From Chamaea fasciata (taxonomy: Eukaryota; Chordata; Aves; Passeriformes; Sylviidae): a DNA stretch of 64,000 bases. Position numbers and translations under genes: made by a program. The DNA lies in assembly GCA_029207755.1 (NCBI GenBank), contig JARCOQ010000002.1, forward strand, positions 86,702,087 through 86,766,086. Reading direction: 5' to 3'. Within the stretch, counting starts at the first letter, position 1; each line of letters opens with the position of its first letter. This document shows, in pieces, positions 43,823 to 63,664 of the stretch. Under the pieces are notes generated by a model. The model did not search any database and was not told the DNA's origin. It worked only from the letters and a program-made list of their open reading frames with translations.

Positions 43823-46720
43823 TATGTTTATAACGGATCTCTTCAAAAGTACACAGCCTACCCCAACAGGAAAAAAAAAAAAATCTTAATCTTTGCTTCA
43901 TCATTTAAAAGCAACAAAATCAGTACATATACACAGCCTCTTCAACATAAGCTGATCAAAATTGTCAGAAAAGTCACTTACCAAAGGGAAGATTTTGAAG
44001 GGCAAAGACCAAAAAGCACAATAAACCAAACCAAAACCCAACCCCTCCTAGAGGCCCAAGAAAACCAACCCAAAATAAAGTAACAGTAAGGAAGAGAAAA
44101 ATCTTAATTTGCCGTGGTTTGCTGGCAGAAACTGTTTTCCTTTAGTCCACATTCAGATCTAGTTTGTTACAGTCTTCTACAGAAGATACTACAACTGGGT
44201 TCAAGAAACAGCTGAGTAATTCAGTAGTTTGCCCACTAGATCATGGCCAAAATTAGCTGCAACTGCTCCTCCCTCAAAACGGGAAATCACATCTCTGTAT
44301 CTGCAGGAATGTCATTGAATTTTCACTCTCTGAACTTGCATGGTAATGGCAACAAAGAGGCAACACAAGGGGTGCAAATGTGGTCTCCAGGCACAAGGAA
44401 TAGTAGCCTTAAGGACTTCATCTCAAAATTGCAGAGTTCTCCATTTTATTTTATTTCTTTTCATTCACTGCCAAGCTAATTCTTGGTTGAATCCTTGGTT
44501 CCTTGTGCCCTTTATGAGAAATGTAGACAGGTTCAAATGATTTTAACCACAGCTTGAGGAAAAAAAATAAAGCATCCACACTTCATACTGACTCGAACAC
44601 TTCTATTGTATGCTGTAGTTTCAGCAGAGGAAGATGGGAAAAAACCCCACAGTGACATAATGATCCATGTGGAATGTGACTTCATTTTATTTCTAATCCT
44701 TACAGAAAAAGAAAATACAGTGCAATTTTTCTGTACCTGTACAGAAATGTTTCTGTGGCACTTCAGGAATCATTCTGGCCTACAAGTAAAAAACTCCTGT
44801 AAAAGCTCTTCCAGTGTGTCCCCAACACCACAGGCTTACACAGATTTCTCAACTGTGAGGCTTCTATAACCAATATTTGTTAAGATATTGGTTAGATATT
44901 ATTAGGATAGATGTTCACAGAAGTGAGATTAAATCAGCGCAGCAATTCAGAAGGGTAAATGTTATGCCATATAATCAACAAATACTGGAAAAATTACTAA
45001 AAATTTAATATATATTTTTTGAAGCTTTTTTCCAACCCTCTTCCTTAACCCCTTGCTAGAGATGCAAAACAGAATTTCCTTACTCACAGAAGGGTGGTTT
45101 TAGGTAAAGAAAAAGAGAATTAAAAGATGGAAAGAAAGAAAATAGGAAATTTAGAACAATAATGTTTTGGGCATCTACCAAGAAAGGCAAGAAACGGTAA
45201 GAGACTTGAAAATATCTCACGTTCCTTGGGAGAAATCAAACACATATTACTATAATAAAGAACTCTGAGGATATGTACTGAAATCACAGTAAGAATAAGA
45301 CATTGATTATGTCAATAAATAAAATTAAAAAGAATTCAGAGTTCCATATATGAATTCCTATGGTGCTGCCACTGGAATCACTGAGGTTTCAAAAAATGTT
45401 TGAATGCTAGTAGGCAGTAGAAGAGGTAAAGAAGAAAATGAAAATAAAAAATGCAAGCACCATCCATGACTCACCTGAAGCAGGAAGGGTATTAGCACTG
45501 ATGTCTTCAAGGAAATAATTAAATTGCATAACTCCCCCCCCCAACCAAACACTTACATAATTGACTTTGTACTTTCATCAAGTAATATAGTGAAGATCAT
45601 AGAGAACATCATCAGAGCAAAATACATTTTTTCCATGTTTCATATGAAATGGAAACAAACACAATTTCACAAACAATGGTGACTGGCAAGTAATGAGCTT
45701 GAACAGTAAATAGCACAGGAGTGCTACAACTCTGTACAGCTCTGAGAGTAACCTCTCTTCAGTTAAGCCATGTACACAAATGACGACTAAAATACCAACA
45801 AAACTGCTTTTATCTTGTCACTGAGATGTCACCTATGCCTGAGATGAGACATATGAGATGAGGATGCATTAATCCAGATCTATGAACTACTGCTAGATGC
45901 TCACACCTTTACAGTCATTTGAGAGAATTAAGCAGGAAATTTGCTCTTAAAATGAAGGTAGAAAAATTGGACAACAAATATAAATAAAGAAATTATGACA
46001 AAGTTCCTCAGAAGAAGTTATTACTAAACAGAAGCCACCAGTTCAAATTTCAATAAAACTTAAATTTAGCCTCAGTTTCAGTCTGAATGGCTTTGTATTA
46101 GTCTAAGGTTAGGTCTTCTAGTACATGAAGTTGGGATATACCCAATTCTGTTACTTGGGAAAGACCAGGAATCAGCAGGGGTTACATGATTACCCCGAAG
46201 TGCCTAACCATGGTCTGCAGCAAGTTTTGCGGACAAAATATGCTACACAAAAATCACATAAGCAAACATCCTGTTATATAACTGTCATAACAGACAAAAG
46301 GAAACAGACCACAGCGTAAGAAATTAAGGCCAAACAGACTGCAAATTCTCCTTCTGATTAAATAACAAAAATTCACCTCTGATTCCTTTTTAAAAACAAT
46401 CCTTCAATCTAAACACTGTTACAAATATGAGCTACAAGCAGGATTTGTGCGTTTCCTGACATTCTTCTTTTCCCCTCCAAAAAGGTTAAAAATCCATTTA
46501 AAAAATCACAGCCAGTACAATATAGCAACATCTGCCTGTCTTAGAAATGTCCTAGTGGTACCTGTTAGAGTAACATCTGTCTAGACTCAACATCCCTGCA
46601 GCAGAAATACATATATATATACTTGCTTCCATGGGAACATAATGTGCTCTCTTTAAAAATCATGTAATTACTGTACAAGCCTGGCAGGTGAAGATACATC
46701 TGTGCAATCCAAAATTGCGA
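43823..46720 (-). other. MFSD9: Probable MFSD9 3' UTR and intergenic DNA
   Basis: AT-rich sequence lies downstream of the MFSD9 stop in the direction of transcription. Candidate minus-strand AATAAA signals (TTTATT on +) occur near 44.45 and 44.69 kb, which would give a 3' UTR of about 2.0-2.3 kb. No exon was recognised. The limits are not determinable from the sequence. Confidence 0.4.
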
Positions 46721-53343
<6,623 letters not shown>

Positions 53344-56300
53344 GCGGGCGGCGGCGCCGGGCCTGCGCAGTGCCCACGGCGCGGCGGAAACCGAGCGGCG
53401 GCGGGGCCGAGCCTCGGCTTGTTTCGTTCGGCGCGGTGTTCTTTGCCCGTGCTTTTCTCAGGCGAAGATGGGGGAGAGTAAGGCTCCCCGCCGGCCACGG
53501 GAGCCGTCGGGATCCCTGCCTCCACCCTCCCACACACAGCTCTGTAGGACTTTGCCCTTCCTTCCTCTTCCGTGTTTGCACGGGAAAAATTTTGCAACCC
53601 GTCCCTTCGGGGCCTGAGGCTCTGTGGAAGGCAGGAAGAGCCAGGTGGAGCCGAGGGGCTTTGGAAGCAAATATGCCATAGGAGCATGGTAATGGATGCC
53701 CTGCACAGTTCTCGTGGTTGCTGTAGAAATGCGGCTCTTCGGCCCTTGCACCTCCCATGGTACCCATCCCCTGGAAAGGGGCCGTGTCCCAGCGCTGCTG
53801 CTGTTCCCCCACCATCTCTCGGGCTCAGCCCGGTGCCTGCATCAAGTGTTACTGGCAGCAGTGTTTTCCTGTCTTGTTACATGGCTTATGGTGGTAGTAC
53901 TGAGCCAAAGAAGTAGGGCATCCCTCTTTCTGCTTAGCACGTTCGCTGCTGTGCCGCATTTTTGGTAAAAGTCAGTCATAGCTGGAATTGCTGACGACTA
54001 GAACGTTACGATGCATTTGCATCCGAAGCAGTGAAACTTCATAAATCTTTCAGATGCACTGGTGGAAGCGATTGTCCCATGCAAAATGTGACCACCTAAC
54101 TTTATGTTGTAGTCAGAGGTGCTCTTTTATATAGTTGTTTGGCCAGGGGTCAGTAAAACTGCATTTTTAAAGTACTTTTAAAAATGCACAAGGGAACAGG
54201 AGATGCTTTACCTTGTTTTTAATTATCACTAAGAAGAATCTTTTGAAAAATGTTGATGACTCTTACGTCTTAAAAGTTAGCATGAGTTATAAAGTTTGAG
54301 GAAGATCATTCAATAACTGACAATAGCATAATTTCAGTTCTATCTTCATGTTTTGGGAAGAAATATCACAGGGTTGAGGATCTTTTACAGATTTAGGTCG
54401 CAAAAAACAAAAGGAGAGGGGAATGTGTTTTTTCTTATGATTATTTAAAATTAAGCTAAAAAACCCTAAACCACCAAAACTGTAAAGAAAAACATATTTC
54501 TAGATATGCAGCTTGTTTATAAGATACCAAGGCAAAACTTAACTTAGTATCTGCATTGAGACAAAGATGTTATCAGAATTCAGACAAGAATAACTCAGTT
54601 GTTTACTATCCTGGTAGCTGCGATGTTTTCGTGTTGGGTTAACCAATCTATCCTATTAATTTATCTCTTTGATGCCACTCTGAATAACAAGTTCTCTCAG
54701 TGAGGTTTTTAAAATTCTGGATACAGCACTAACGGAGATCAGTTGCACACAATTTCTCTGAAATCGACAAAATGGTGACAAGATGCTGAAATATTAGAGC
54801 ATCCTGGGAATTGCTACTACATTGTCTGCTCAATATTGTGCTAATTTCATCCTTTGTCATTTCGCCTCATAGAAGAAATTGAAAGTTCCTTAAAATTTAT
54901 TAGAAGAAAGTATTAAAGAGGTGGATGATTAAAAGATATTGCAAGGGTTTAGGCACTTTTCCTGGGGTCTAAGGTACATTGACTTCTATGCAAACACTGA
55001 GCCCAACTGAAATTTTTAAGGTTTTATGTGTTATTCTCTGCCATAAGCCTCTGAAACCAGTTAGCATTCTGTATTTTTCTCAGGTTCTGAAGATCAGAAT
55101 GATCATATTTGATGGGGACAGAATATTGCAGGAAGGAATATTGAATTCCCTGACAATGAAAACCCGTTGGTTTTGTATGTTATTTCAAGCTACCTCCCTG
55201 CACAATGATTTGTAAAGCAGAGAATAGCCAAACTTTATGACATCAATGCAAACTGTTCATGGGAATAAACCAAGCACTTAGAGAACACATAGGTGTCTCT
55301 TCCTTTAACAGATCTCTTACTGCGTTTTTCCTAGCAAACTTGATCATATTGTTAAAGAATTGTGCATCTTACATGCTTAAATAATTTACATAATATATAA
55401 GAAAAAGGCATTAATATATAGTAATGGACAAATATCTCTGTTACTTTTGAACTGAAGGCAGATGATTTCAGCTGCCTCAAGGTTTCCACTCATGTTCTGT
55501 AATTGCAATTACAAAATTTAAGATAAAGGCTCCCAAATAGAGATATCTTAAGATAAATGTTCTCAAATAGAGTGGTTTTATGACTCATAAAGGCATTGAC
55601 TAGCAATTAAAGAAATGAAATACAATGAAGACTGTTTATCAGAGTCCTAAGGAAAATAGACCTAGTCTAATGTCTTTGGGAGCAGAATTACACAGTTGGT
55701 TGATTAAAATGATGTTATCAATATAGTATACTTACATTAGTTTAAGGTGATTGACTTGTTACTGGATGATTCCTAAAAACAGGAACGTAATAAATACTCG
55801 GAAGTGGCTAGCAGCATGTGTGTTCAGGAATGCCTAGATGATCCTTTTGTTTCTTATCTTTTTTTCCATGACCTGGTAGTAGCAATTGAATGAAAATTAT
55901 TGATTTTATGGATAATGATAGAACCAAGAAGAATATGCAGACTACTGTCACTACACAGAGTACTCTGTTTCCATTATATTTAAGTAATGTCAATGTGAAG
56001 TGCATCATGCTAGAAACAAAGCATGAGGAGGTGCACCTCTGTTGTGACAGTGATTATGAGATGAATTTGGTAGTCATAGTACTCACCCAACAACTGTAAA
56101 TTTTTCATGCTATTTTGTGGCCCCCCCAAAAAAGTGCCCATTTTTTGATAAGAAAAAGAGAAGCCAGAAGTAAAAAAGCAGGAAAACTTTATTACATTTG
56201 TATCAGTTTTTCAGTTGGTATACTAACACAACGTTGCATCCAGGTCTGCTGTCCTAATTGGAGATCGATTTTACATAAATATAGAGGGTTAAGAAAAAAA

Positions 56301-56703
56301 AGAGAGAGAGATTTTAATGGCAGAAGGGACATTTCTTCCAGTTTTGAGCTGCTGGAGCCCAGCAGATGATCCACAGCTTTGTTGGGCTATTGCCTCAAAT
56401 TATGAATGGGAGGAGAACTAGTCTGTGGGAGAATGTCTGAGATTCCATTTGCTCATGGAAATGGGGGGAGGGGAAGGGGTGAGGAATCTTCAGCCTTTTA
56501 GTGAAAACATTTACTGTAAATATTTGGTGTCACCTGCCAAGCGAGGGGTTGAGGCAGTCTGCAGCTGCCCTTCCTCAGCCAACTCTGTGGCTGTGTGTGC
56601 TCCAAGCCCTGACATAGTAAAAGCACTGCTGGAAGTCATCAGAAATCTAGTAAAACTCTTTTTAAAAAGATCCTCACATTACTTCAATAGTGGAGAAAAA
56701 TTT

Positions 56704-56759
56704 AAAGGTTATAAATTCCTAAATAAAGTTCTTATAAAGGTTATAAATTCCTAAATAAA
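56704..56759 (+). repeat. Two-copy 24-bp direct repeat
   Basis: AAAGGTTATAAATTCCTAAA plus TAAA occurs at 56704-56727 and again, identically, at 56736-56759, giving a 32-bp period. This is a local tandem duplication in intergenic DNA with no apparent function. Confidence 0.9.
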
Positions 56760-57618
56760 ATACTTCTGTGAGACAGATCGAAGACAACTACACTGATTTA
56801 GTCCAGTAAATGGAGTATATTCTTGAATTCCTGCATTACAAATAGGTAAGGTCAAGACCCCCAAATGTGCAATTTGTCATCAAATTTAGTGAATCTAACA
56901 ATGACTTATTTCATTCTGGTTTACCGCTTCAGATCATTAGGGTAGCTTCAACAGTCATTTCAACTTTTCATACAGAAATTGAGCAAAGTAGAAAGAGTTC
57001 CAATCCAGTGGTCCAGAACATTTTAAGAGGTACTTGTAAATGAACTCGAGTTGGGAATCTGCTGTTAATCTTAAAGACATTTAAAGTGTAATCTGTCTGA
57101 AGAGATCTGCAAATTTAAGGAATGTGGAAAGAAACCTTTTAATTGATGCCACCCTCAAAGCTGTAAATGAATCAGGTTGGTATGTCAGAGAGACTTAGAA
57201 AGCATTTATGAAACAGCTTGTTAAAGGATGGAATTATTTCAGGCATTGGGTCTACATCTTCCCTTCTGGAGTTTTTCCTGGCAGCATAACTAAGGCCACA
57301 TGGCTTTTTGTGTTTCTTTCAATTAATGTCTAACAGATAAAATAAATACATCAGGAATGGTTTAGATATTATTGATCCTTCTCTGGAGCAGAAGGTGGCC
57401 AAGATGACTCCTGTTGACCTCAGTCTCTTTTCTGGTGTATTAGACTACCTTTACATCACACACATCATTCCCCACTCTCCATGCTGGACCCCCCCCCAAT
57501 CCTGCACCGAGTCTATGATTTTATTTATTTAATTATTTATTTCAAGGTCAGTGGCTCTGTAGAAGCTGGAAGGGCACAGAAAGACCTAAAGGCTAGTTCC
57601 TCAGGCTTCCTGAATAAA

Positions 57619-57658
57619 TTATATATATATATATATTTATATATATTTATATATATAT
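57619..57658. repeat. TA-rich microsatellite
   Basis: A TATATA run with interspersed TTTATA units, about 40 bp. Simple sequence only. Confidence 0.85.
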
Positions 57659-58629
57659 CAGAAAGTGTCTGTGTAGTAACTGGAAGGTGTTCCAGGCTTA
57701 GAGTGAGATTCATAATAGCGTCCTGCTGTGGAAGGACCCATGTAAGGCAGCAACAAGAATGGTGGAGAGGACTCCAGCTTTTAATTTCTGACTATTTATG
57801 CATAACTACTATCAAAGGAAACTTTCTGGAATGCCTCCTATAATTAGGCAACTCATTAATTTCTATGAAAATTGCACATGTGATGTGTCATGACTTTGAA
57901 GTGTTGCCGGAAACATTAATGGCATTGGCCTGACTATCCTATAACTGTATGAAAAATTTAGAGCACTCACATTGGTGATGTGATAAAGAAACTCAGATAC
58001 ACATTCTTGTACTTCTGATTATTCTAGTTATCTTGCCCAACTTGCAGGGACATGGATTCATCACACCTTGAATCAGTGTTATGACATAATTGAAAAAGAA
58101 ATTATGCTTTGTCATCTTTTTATCTATTTTATCTAATGTAGATTTAATGCAAGATATAATATAGAATGGGATATATGAAACAGAGTGATCCACTCAGTCA
58201 TACTAAAGTTTTTTTCCTCTTTTCTGTGGCTGAATAAATATGCGATGCTTTGTAGTGTCAAAGTCCTGAACACAGAGAGGGTATAAGGCAGGGTCCAAAT
58301 GGGTAATACGCTCTGCAGATTTGTTCATCAGTGTGATTGCAAGTCTGTCTGGTTCCTGCAGGTGCCTAACAGTGGGTCCTGCATACACAGAGATGTGTAG
58401 AAGTAATGCCTCATAAATAAGATTTTTCTTGTCGGTTTATTAGATTTCCTGTTGAAGCTTTTGCTGACATATGGGCTGCTTATGTCCCTTTTGTTGTTAC
58501 TATCATCTCTGTGACCTTATTTAAGCTCGTGCAGAATGAACAACTCAGTGATACCTGTGTTCAGAATTGCTTGATTTCCTCCTTTTGTGGGGGACTTCAG
58601 CACATTTCTGCAATCTCCACTCAGGTTTT

Positions 58630-59230
58630 ATCTGACCCAGCCATGTACCCTCGCTGCAAAGAAGGTAGATGGTATCCTGGTTCACGTTAGGCAAAGCATG
58701 GTCAGCAAGTTGAGGGAGGGGTTCCTTCCTCTCTACTCAGTACTGGTAAGGCCACACTTGGAGTGCAGTGTCCAGTTCTGGGCTTCACAGTACAATAGAC
58801 ACATGAGCACTCTGGAGGGAGTCAAATGATGGACAACTGAGGTGATGAAGGGACTGGAGCATCTCTCCTGTGAGGAAAAGCTGAGAAAATTTGGACTGTT
58901 CTGCCTGGAGAAGAGAAGGCTCAGAGGGAGTTTTATAAAAATATCTGATGGAGCCAGGCTCTTTTCAGTGATGGCCACTGACAGGACCAGAGACAGTGGG
59001 GACAAGCTGAAACACAGGAGGGTCGCTTTGAACTTCAGGAAGCACTTTTTGTTGTGAAGGTGACCAAACACTGGCAGGTTCTGGAGTATCCAGCCTTGGA
59101 GATATTCAAAAGCCACCTGGACATGGTCCTGGGCAATCAGTTCCAGGTGGTCCTGCTTGAGCAGGGAGTTTAGAGAAGATGGTCTCTAGAGGTCCCTTCC
59201 AACCTCAATCACTCTGTGACTGTGTGACTC
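58630..59230 (+). mobile_element. CR1 LINE, 5'-truncated 3' end
   Basis: Characteristic avian CR1 words appear in order on the + strand: GCAAAGAAGGTAGATGGTAT, TGGTAAGGCCACACTTGGAG, TGTCCAGTTCTGGGCTTCAC, CTGGAGAAGAGAAGGCTCAG, GGAGCCAGGCTCTTTTCAGT, TTGGAGATATTCAAAAGCCA and GAGGTCCCTTCCAACCTCAA. It ends in an ACTCTGTGACTGTG-like version of the usual 8-bp tail. The copy is truncated at its 5' end, so it holds only the end of the reverse-transcriptase frame (interrupted) and the 3' UTR, and cannot move itself. It resembles the common CR1 types of birds more closely than the older intron 5 remnant does. Confidence 0.9.
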
Positions 59231-62200
59231 GTGGTCTGATTTACTGTAGTATTAAGAATGAAGTGATCATATCTCAGACTAGTTATTCCAGACCCTCTCT
59301 TGGTCAGTGAACTAATCAAACCAAACCAACAACCAACTAACCAAAGTAATTGTACTTTTAGGGCATGGTTGCTTACACATTGAGGTGGTCATCCAAAAAA
59401 AGGTCAGATGGACTGTGCCATAGAGGTAACGTTTGACTGTAGAGGAAACCTGAAGTGACCGGCTTAAAGATGAACTCCAGCCACACATTGAGTGGACAAG
59501 GTGTGTGCAGGTGTGCTGTGTAAGGTGTCTGGCTGTTTGTGTGCCTAGTACTCTGCTGACAAGTGATCGTGTCAGTGCAGTAGGTAACATCTGCCCAGCT
59601 GGGGAAGATGGACAGGATGAGGATCGGAGTCAGTGGGTGAGATACTCCCATTACTGTTCAGAACAGTAAATGAGCATTGAGGTTTCAGAAGGACTCTGAG
59701 GCGGTTGCTGAAATTGTTTCTTAGTATATAGTGAGACATGCAGCCAGTTCTAAAAGGCTGTTTTTAGATCATGGACATATCTGCCAGCACAGATAAGGAG
59801 CTGCCTGCCAATTCCAAACATACGCATCCGACACTTACTCAATCACACACAAACACAAACAAGCAAATAAACAACATCCCCTTCCCATAAATATAATTTT
59901 TTCCCCTTCAGATGGAAAAGGAAAAAAGAAACAGCCTGCTATTGTTTTTAAATTTTTTTCTTTTCTATTTTTAAATACAAGGAGGGGCCCAGATACTATG
60001 TTGAAGCTGGAGCTATTATATGCATAAATAAAAATACATATTCAGGACTTAGTTTAGTCCTATCTATCTGGTGAATAAACAGAAACAAAATCAAAAAACT
60101 TTTGCTCTCTGTTAAATGAGACTGGATTCCAGCCGTTATGTGGGTCCTTCAATCATCACACTACCAATCAACAAAACCAATGAATGTTGGGCTTAATTAG
60201 CCAAATTGATTGAATATCAAAGCTGATTTAATTACTTCATTGTCATTATGGTAGGGATAAATTTTGCTTAGTCATTTTAATTTAAAATGACAGTATTTCT
60301 GCAGAAATTTAGGAGTTTTGAATGGAGTTGGGGAATGAATTTGTTTCAGATTCAGAATAATGATTATTTTGTCTTGATAAGCTTGGCCCTGTTTTCTCTG
60401 CCTTCAACCTTTTTCTCTTCTATTGAGGAACCTTCAGAATTTAATTTAATTAAAGAAAAAGTGCCCTGAGACTTTCCTTGGGTATTCAAGTGGTGGATAA
60501 CATGAATTTCTAAGCTGACATAACAAGTCTTAACATGGCTTCTGATTCATTCTTGACATAGATGAGCATAATGCTGGCTATGTTAGAGTATTTGGGAGAT
60601 AACACTGCCAGAGAATGTGCCATAAATATAAAAGAGAATAATTAAATTAGATCCTCTCAGGATGAACATGCTAAACTGAGACCAGAGTGCATGTACAGTA
60701 TATTAAAATAAATACTTGCAGTGCAGAGGCAGTAATTCAGCTGTCATTTGAATAGAGTGAAACTTTCTATGCAAACTGATTTCAGTGAAGCTACTCACAA
60801 GAGTAAGTTGCTCTCGTGCAGAAAGAGGCTCACAGAATCACTGACATACTTCTGTCCTGAAGCCGGGTAGGTGGGACATGGCTAGAACTAGCCTTTTGAT
60901 GTTTTTGTTTGTTTGTTTTATTAATTGTGGTTCAGTGGCTGAGGCAGGGGCCTGGATTTATGTTTTTTCTTCTGTTTTAATGTTGAAATGTTCACTGTTG
61001 TGGCGTTATAAGACCTCACATTATTTAGGATGAGCAAAGTGGCATAGTGTTAAACAGTGCATCAGAATTAATTTTTAATTGATATCACAAATAACTTCAT
61101 ACGGTTTTTGTTTATGTTGTGACTGTCTTTATCTTTGAATTTCACTGTATAAAATTCTTGAGCTTCAGGCCAATGCTTTCTATGGCCACCCACGCGCCAG
61201 CGAAATGGTTGGGAACTCCAGTTCACTGAGTAGGATTCAGTTGCAGATTAAGACCTTTGCGGTCAGACATCTCCATGTGAAATATGGATCTTTTCTGAGG
61301 TTAGAGTTGATCGAGGTCTGGCTAAAACACTCAGTGGTGCCTCCAGGATGGCCTGACAAGCTAATGGAGCCTGGCTTCAGAGGTAGCCTGGATCACACAG
61401 GTGATGTCAACCTGGCCTATAGTTATCACTCAAGGAAGGTGTCGACCTCCTCTAATCCCTTGTCATATTTGCCTGCCCAATGTAGATGCCCTAGAGCACT
61501 TGACTGTGGCCACCAGGACACCAGGTCCCTCTTTCCAGACATGATCCAGTCACCATCATGTAGAGTCCTAGTGTCATCCAAGGAGAGAGGGGGTATGTAA
61601 GATCCTGTCTGGGGCTAGCAGATATTTTAAAACAGAGAGGGAAATACGCCCTTCTGGCATGGCAGCTGAGAGCTAGCAGGATACTCTGGAACTGGCTAGA
61701 GCTAGGTGTCTGAGCAGTGACTCTGATCTAGGTTGTGATGAACTGTTCTCTGGCTCCACTGAGTGTGATTACTATTAATTATAACGGAAAGACATTTAGC
61801 TTACATGAAGATGTCCAAATTTGGGTATGTTAGTGCTGAACTGAATCCTACCTTTGTTTTTGTTTTTGTTTTTGTTTTTGTTTTTGTTTTTTTTTTTAGA
61901 CACATTAGAATAGAACAGAACAGAACAGAATAGAATAGAGGGAACCTACAACTATTATCCACCTGCCTGACCACTTTAGGGCTGACCAAAAGTTGAAATA
62001 TTCCAAATTCCAAGTAATCATTTTTATTTTATTTTATAGCACATTCTATGTGTTCTTCTTTTTTCTGATTTTTTTTTTCTTTAGTAATGAACGATAACAC
62101 ATCACTTTCCAAAATTAGGTTTCCAAACACCTCTCTTCTGTTGTGTCAAAATGAACTGCATCAGTGGCTGTCAGGAAAAGCAAATATGACAAAAAGAGTC

Positions 62201-63400
62201 TGTTTGAATATTCATTTGCTGCTCTGCATACACTGAAACTCTGAAGCGGAAAAAGGCCACAAAATATTAGATGTGCTTGTGTAAGAAATTAGCATAGTAT
62301 CAGGTTTGAATAAAATACGATTCATAACAAATGTGAATATGATGTTGGACAGATTGTGTAGTGGTATAACACGACTGAGGACACAACACCAGTTCATCTC
62401 TGTAGAAATGAAGAGAGGTGGTAGAAACAGTGTTTTCCTTGCTGTCCTCAAGCATGCTGCCGGACTGTCCAAACCAATACTGGCATATAGAAAGTAGGAG
62501 TTCCTCTGGAGTCCTAAGTCTATTGCCATAAAATGTTGTGACAAGTGTTTTCTGAAGTAAACTGGCTTAATTATTTTGACCCCAGCATTTCCCATTATGT
62601 GGTGTCAATGGAAATTTTCTAATCTGGTGATAAATAATTCCAATTAAATTTTACTGGATAAGGATTGTAGGATCTGGCACGTGTTACAAATTCTGTACAG
62701 TTCTATAGGAGCATGCCCTGTAAGCCATGACAGATGATTAGGAAGGCCTGCTTGGCATGAAATGAAGTTGTTGAAAAAGCCTTTTTCTTGTACAGTGAGT
62801 ACTTGTAATTTAAATGTTTTACCTCATCACTTTCCAAAATGGCCAAAGCATATGTTTGGGAAAGTGTCTTCTTGTTTTAAAAAGATTGAAGTTTTTTATC
62901 AGGTGCTTGAAGGAATTTTTAACTGCATAAATTTTTGATATATGCAAAAAAGATGCATCTGAATAAATAAAGTATTTAAGTGTTTTTGTGTTTAGTGTTG
63001 CTAACGTTATTACTTTAAGGGTAGGATCTAAATTTTTAAAGATAACTATGTTTTTATTATATAGGATTTTTCAGAGAGTCTCTTCATTTTGGTTACTATA
63101 TTTTAAAATTCTACAAGAATTCCTCAGCCTTTTTTATATAACATGACTTATAGTAACTTCCAAAGTGTTGCATGTGTTTCCTTTCCTGCTAGCAGCTAAG
63201 GAAACATTCACCACCAGGCCTGAACTTTGAAAGTCCTTGCTACTACTGTGTGCTCTGTGGATGGACAGAACCATTGCAACTCCATCTCCACTGATGTTGA
63301 TGCACCAGCTGCAATAATATTTCAAGTCAATCCCTGATTAGTTAGGGGAAGGTCAGCTATTTCTGACTGGCCTCGCCCAGACAGCGAAACAGAGCAAAGC
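59231..63400. other. Intergenic DNA upstream of TMEM182
   Basis: AT-rich and without a recognised gene. Two overlapping 92-codon minus frames near 59.31-59.65 kb and a 131-codon plus frame at 61205-61600 have no family resemblance. A compound pentamer/hexamer repeat lies at 61853-61939. The rest shows nothing I can name. Confidence 0.6.
61853..61939. repeat. (TTTTTG)n / (AGAAC/AGAAT)n compound microsatellite
   Basis: About seven TTTTTG units end in a T11 run (61853-61899), followed after 8 bases by about six AGAAC/AGAAT pentamers (about 61908-61939). The strand therefore switches from pyrimidine-rich to purine-rich within about 90 bp. Confidence 0.9.
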
Positions 63401-63664
63401 TCTGCCATCAGTGTCCTAAAATAGAAGGCCCTTTTCATCTGTCGGACTTGAGTCAGCCACATGGAACACAAATTTGGAGACACAAATCGACTCACAGGGC
63501 ATTGGGAAGAAGGGCACAGGCAGAAAGTTGAGTGAAGACAAACTTCCTCAGATATGAGCTGTATTCTCCAAATAGTTTTTTAGTTATTTTCACAAAAAAA
63601 AAAAAACAATTACTGCTAATCTTTTAAGTAATTAAGGTTATTTTTTTTTAAAATAACTTCAATA
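63300..63664 (+). promoter_or_regulatory. TMEM182: Candidate TMEM182 promoter / 5' leader with E-boxes
   Basis: Upstream of the TMEM182 start codon are E-box sequences CAGCTG (63306-63311), CATCTG (63436-63441) and CACATG (63458-63463), plus AT-rich runs before the ATG. Unlike the other two genes there is no CpG island. E-boxes fit a gene described as muscle-enriched and under myogenic factors, but such hexamers are common by chance. The transcription start is not identified. Confidence 0.35.

Larger units (their letters stand above)
53601..58629. other. Intergenic DNA between MFSD9 and TMEM182 (proximal part)
   Basis: About 5 kb of AT-rich sequence follows a short GC-rich shoulder. It holds a near-tandem duplication near 56.70-56.76 kb, a TA-rich run at 57619-57658 and short unconserved open frames. 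No gene was recognised. Confidence 0.6.

Noticed and set aside
58587..59116. Short coding frames on both strands near 58.6-59.1 kb
   Set aside because: They lie in a truncated CR1 copy and are interrupted remnants or shadows of it.
59312..59651. Two overlapping 92-codon minus-strand frames
   Set aside because: They are in different frames of the same region with Thr/Ser/Leu-rich composition and no splice or domain evidence.
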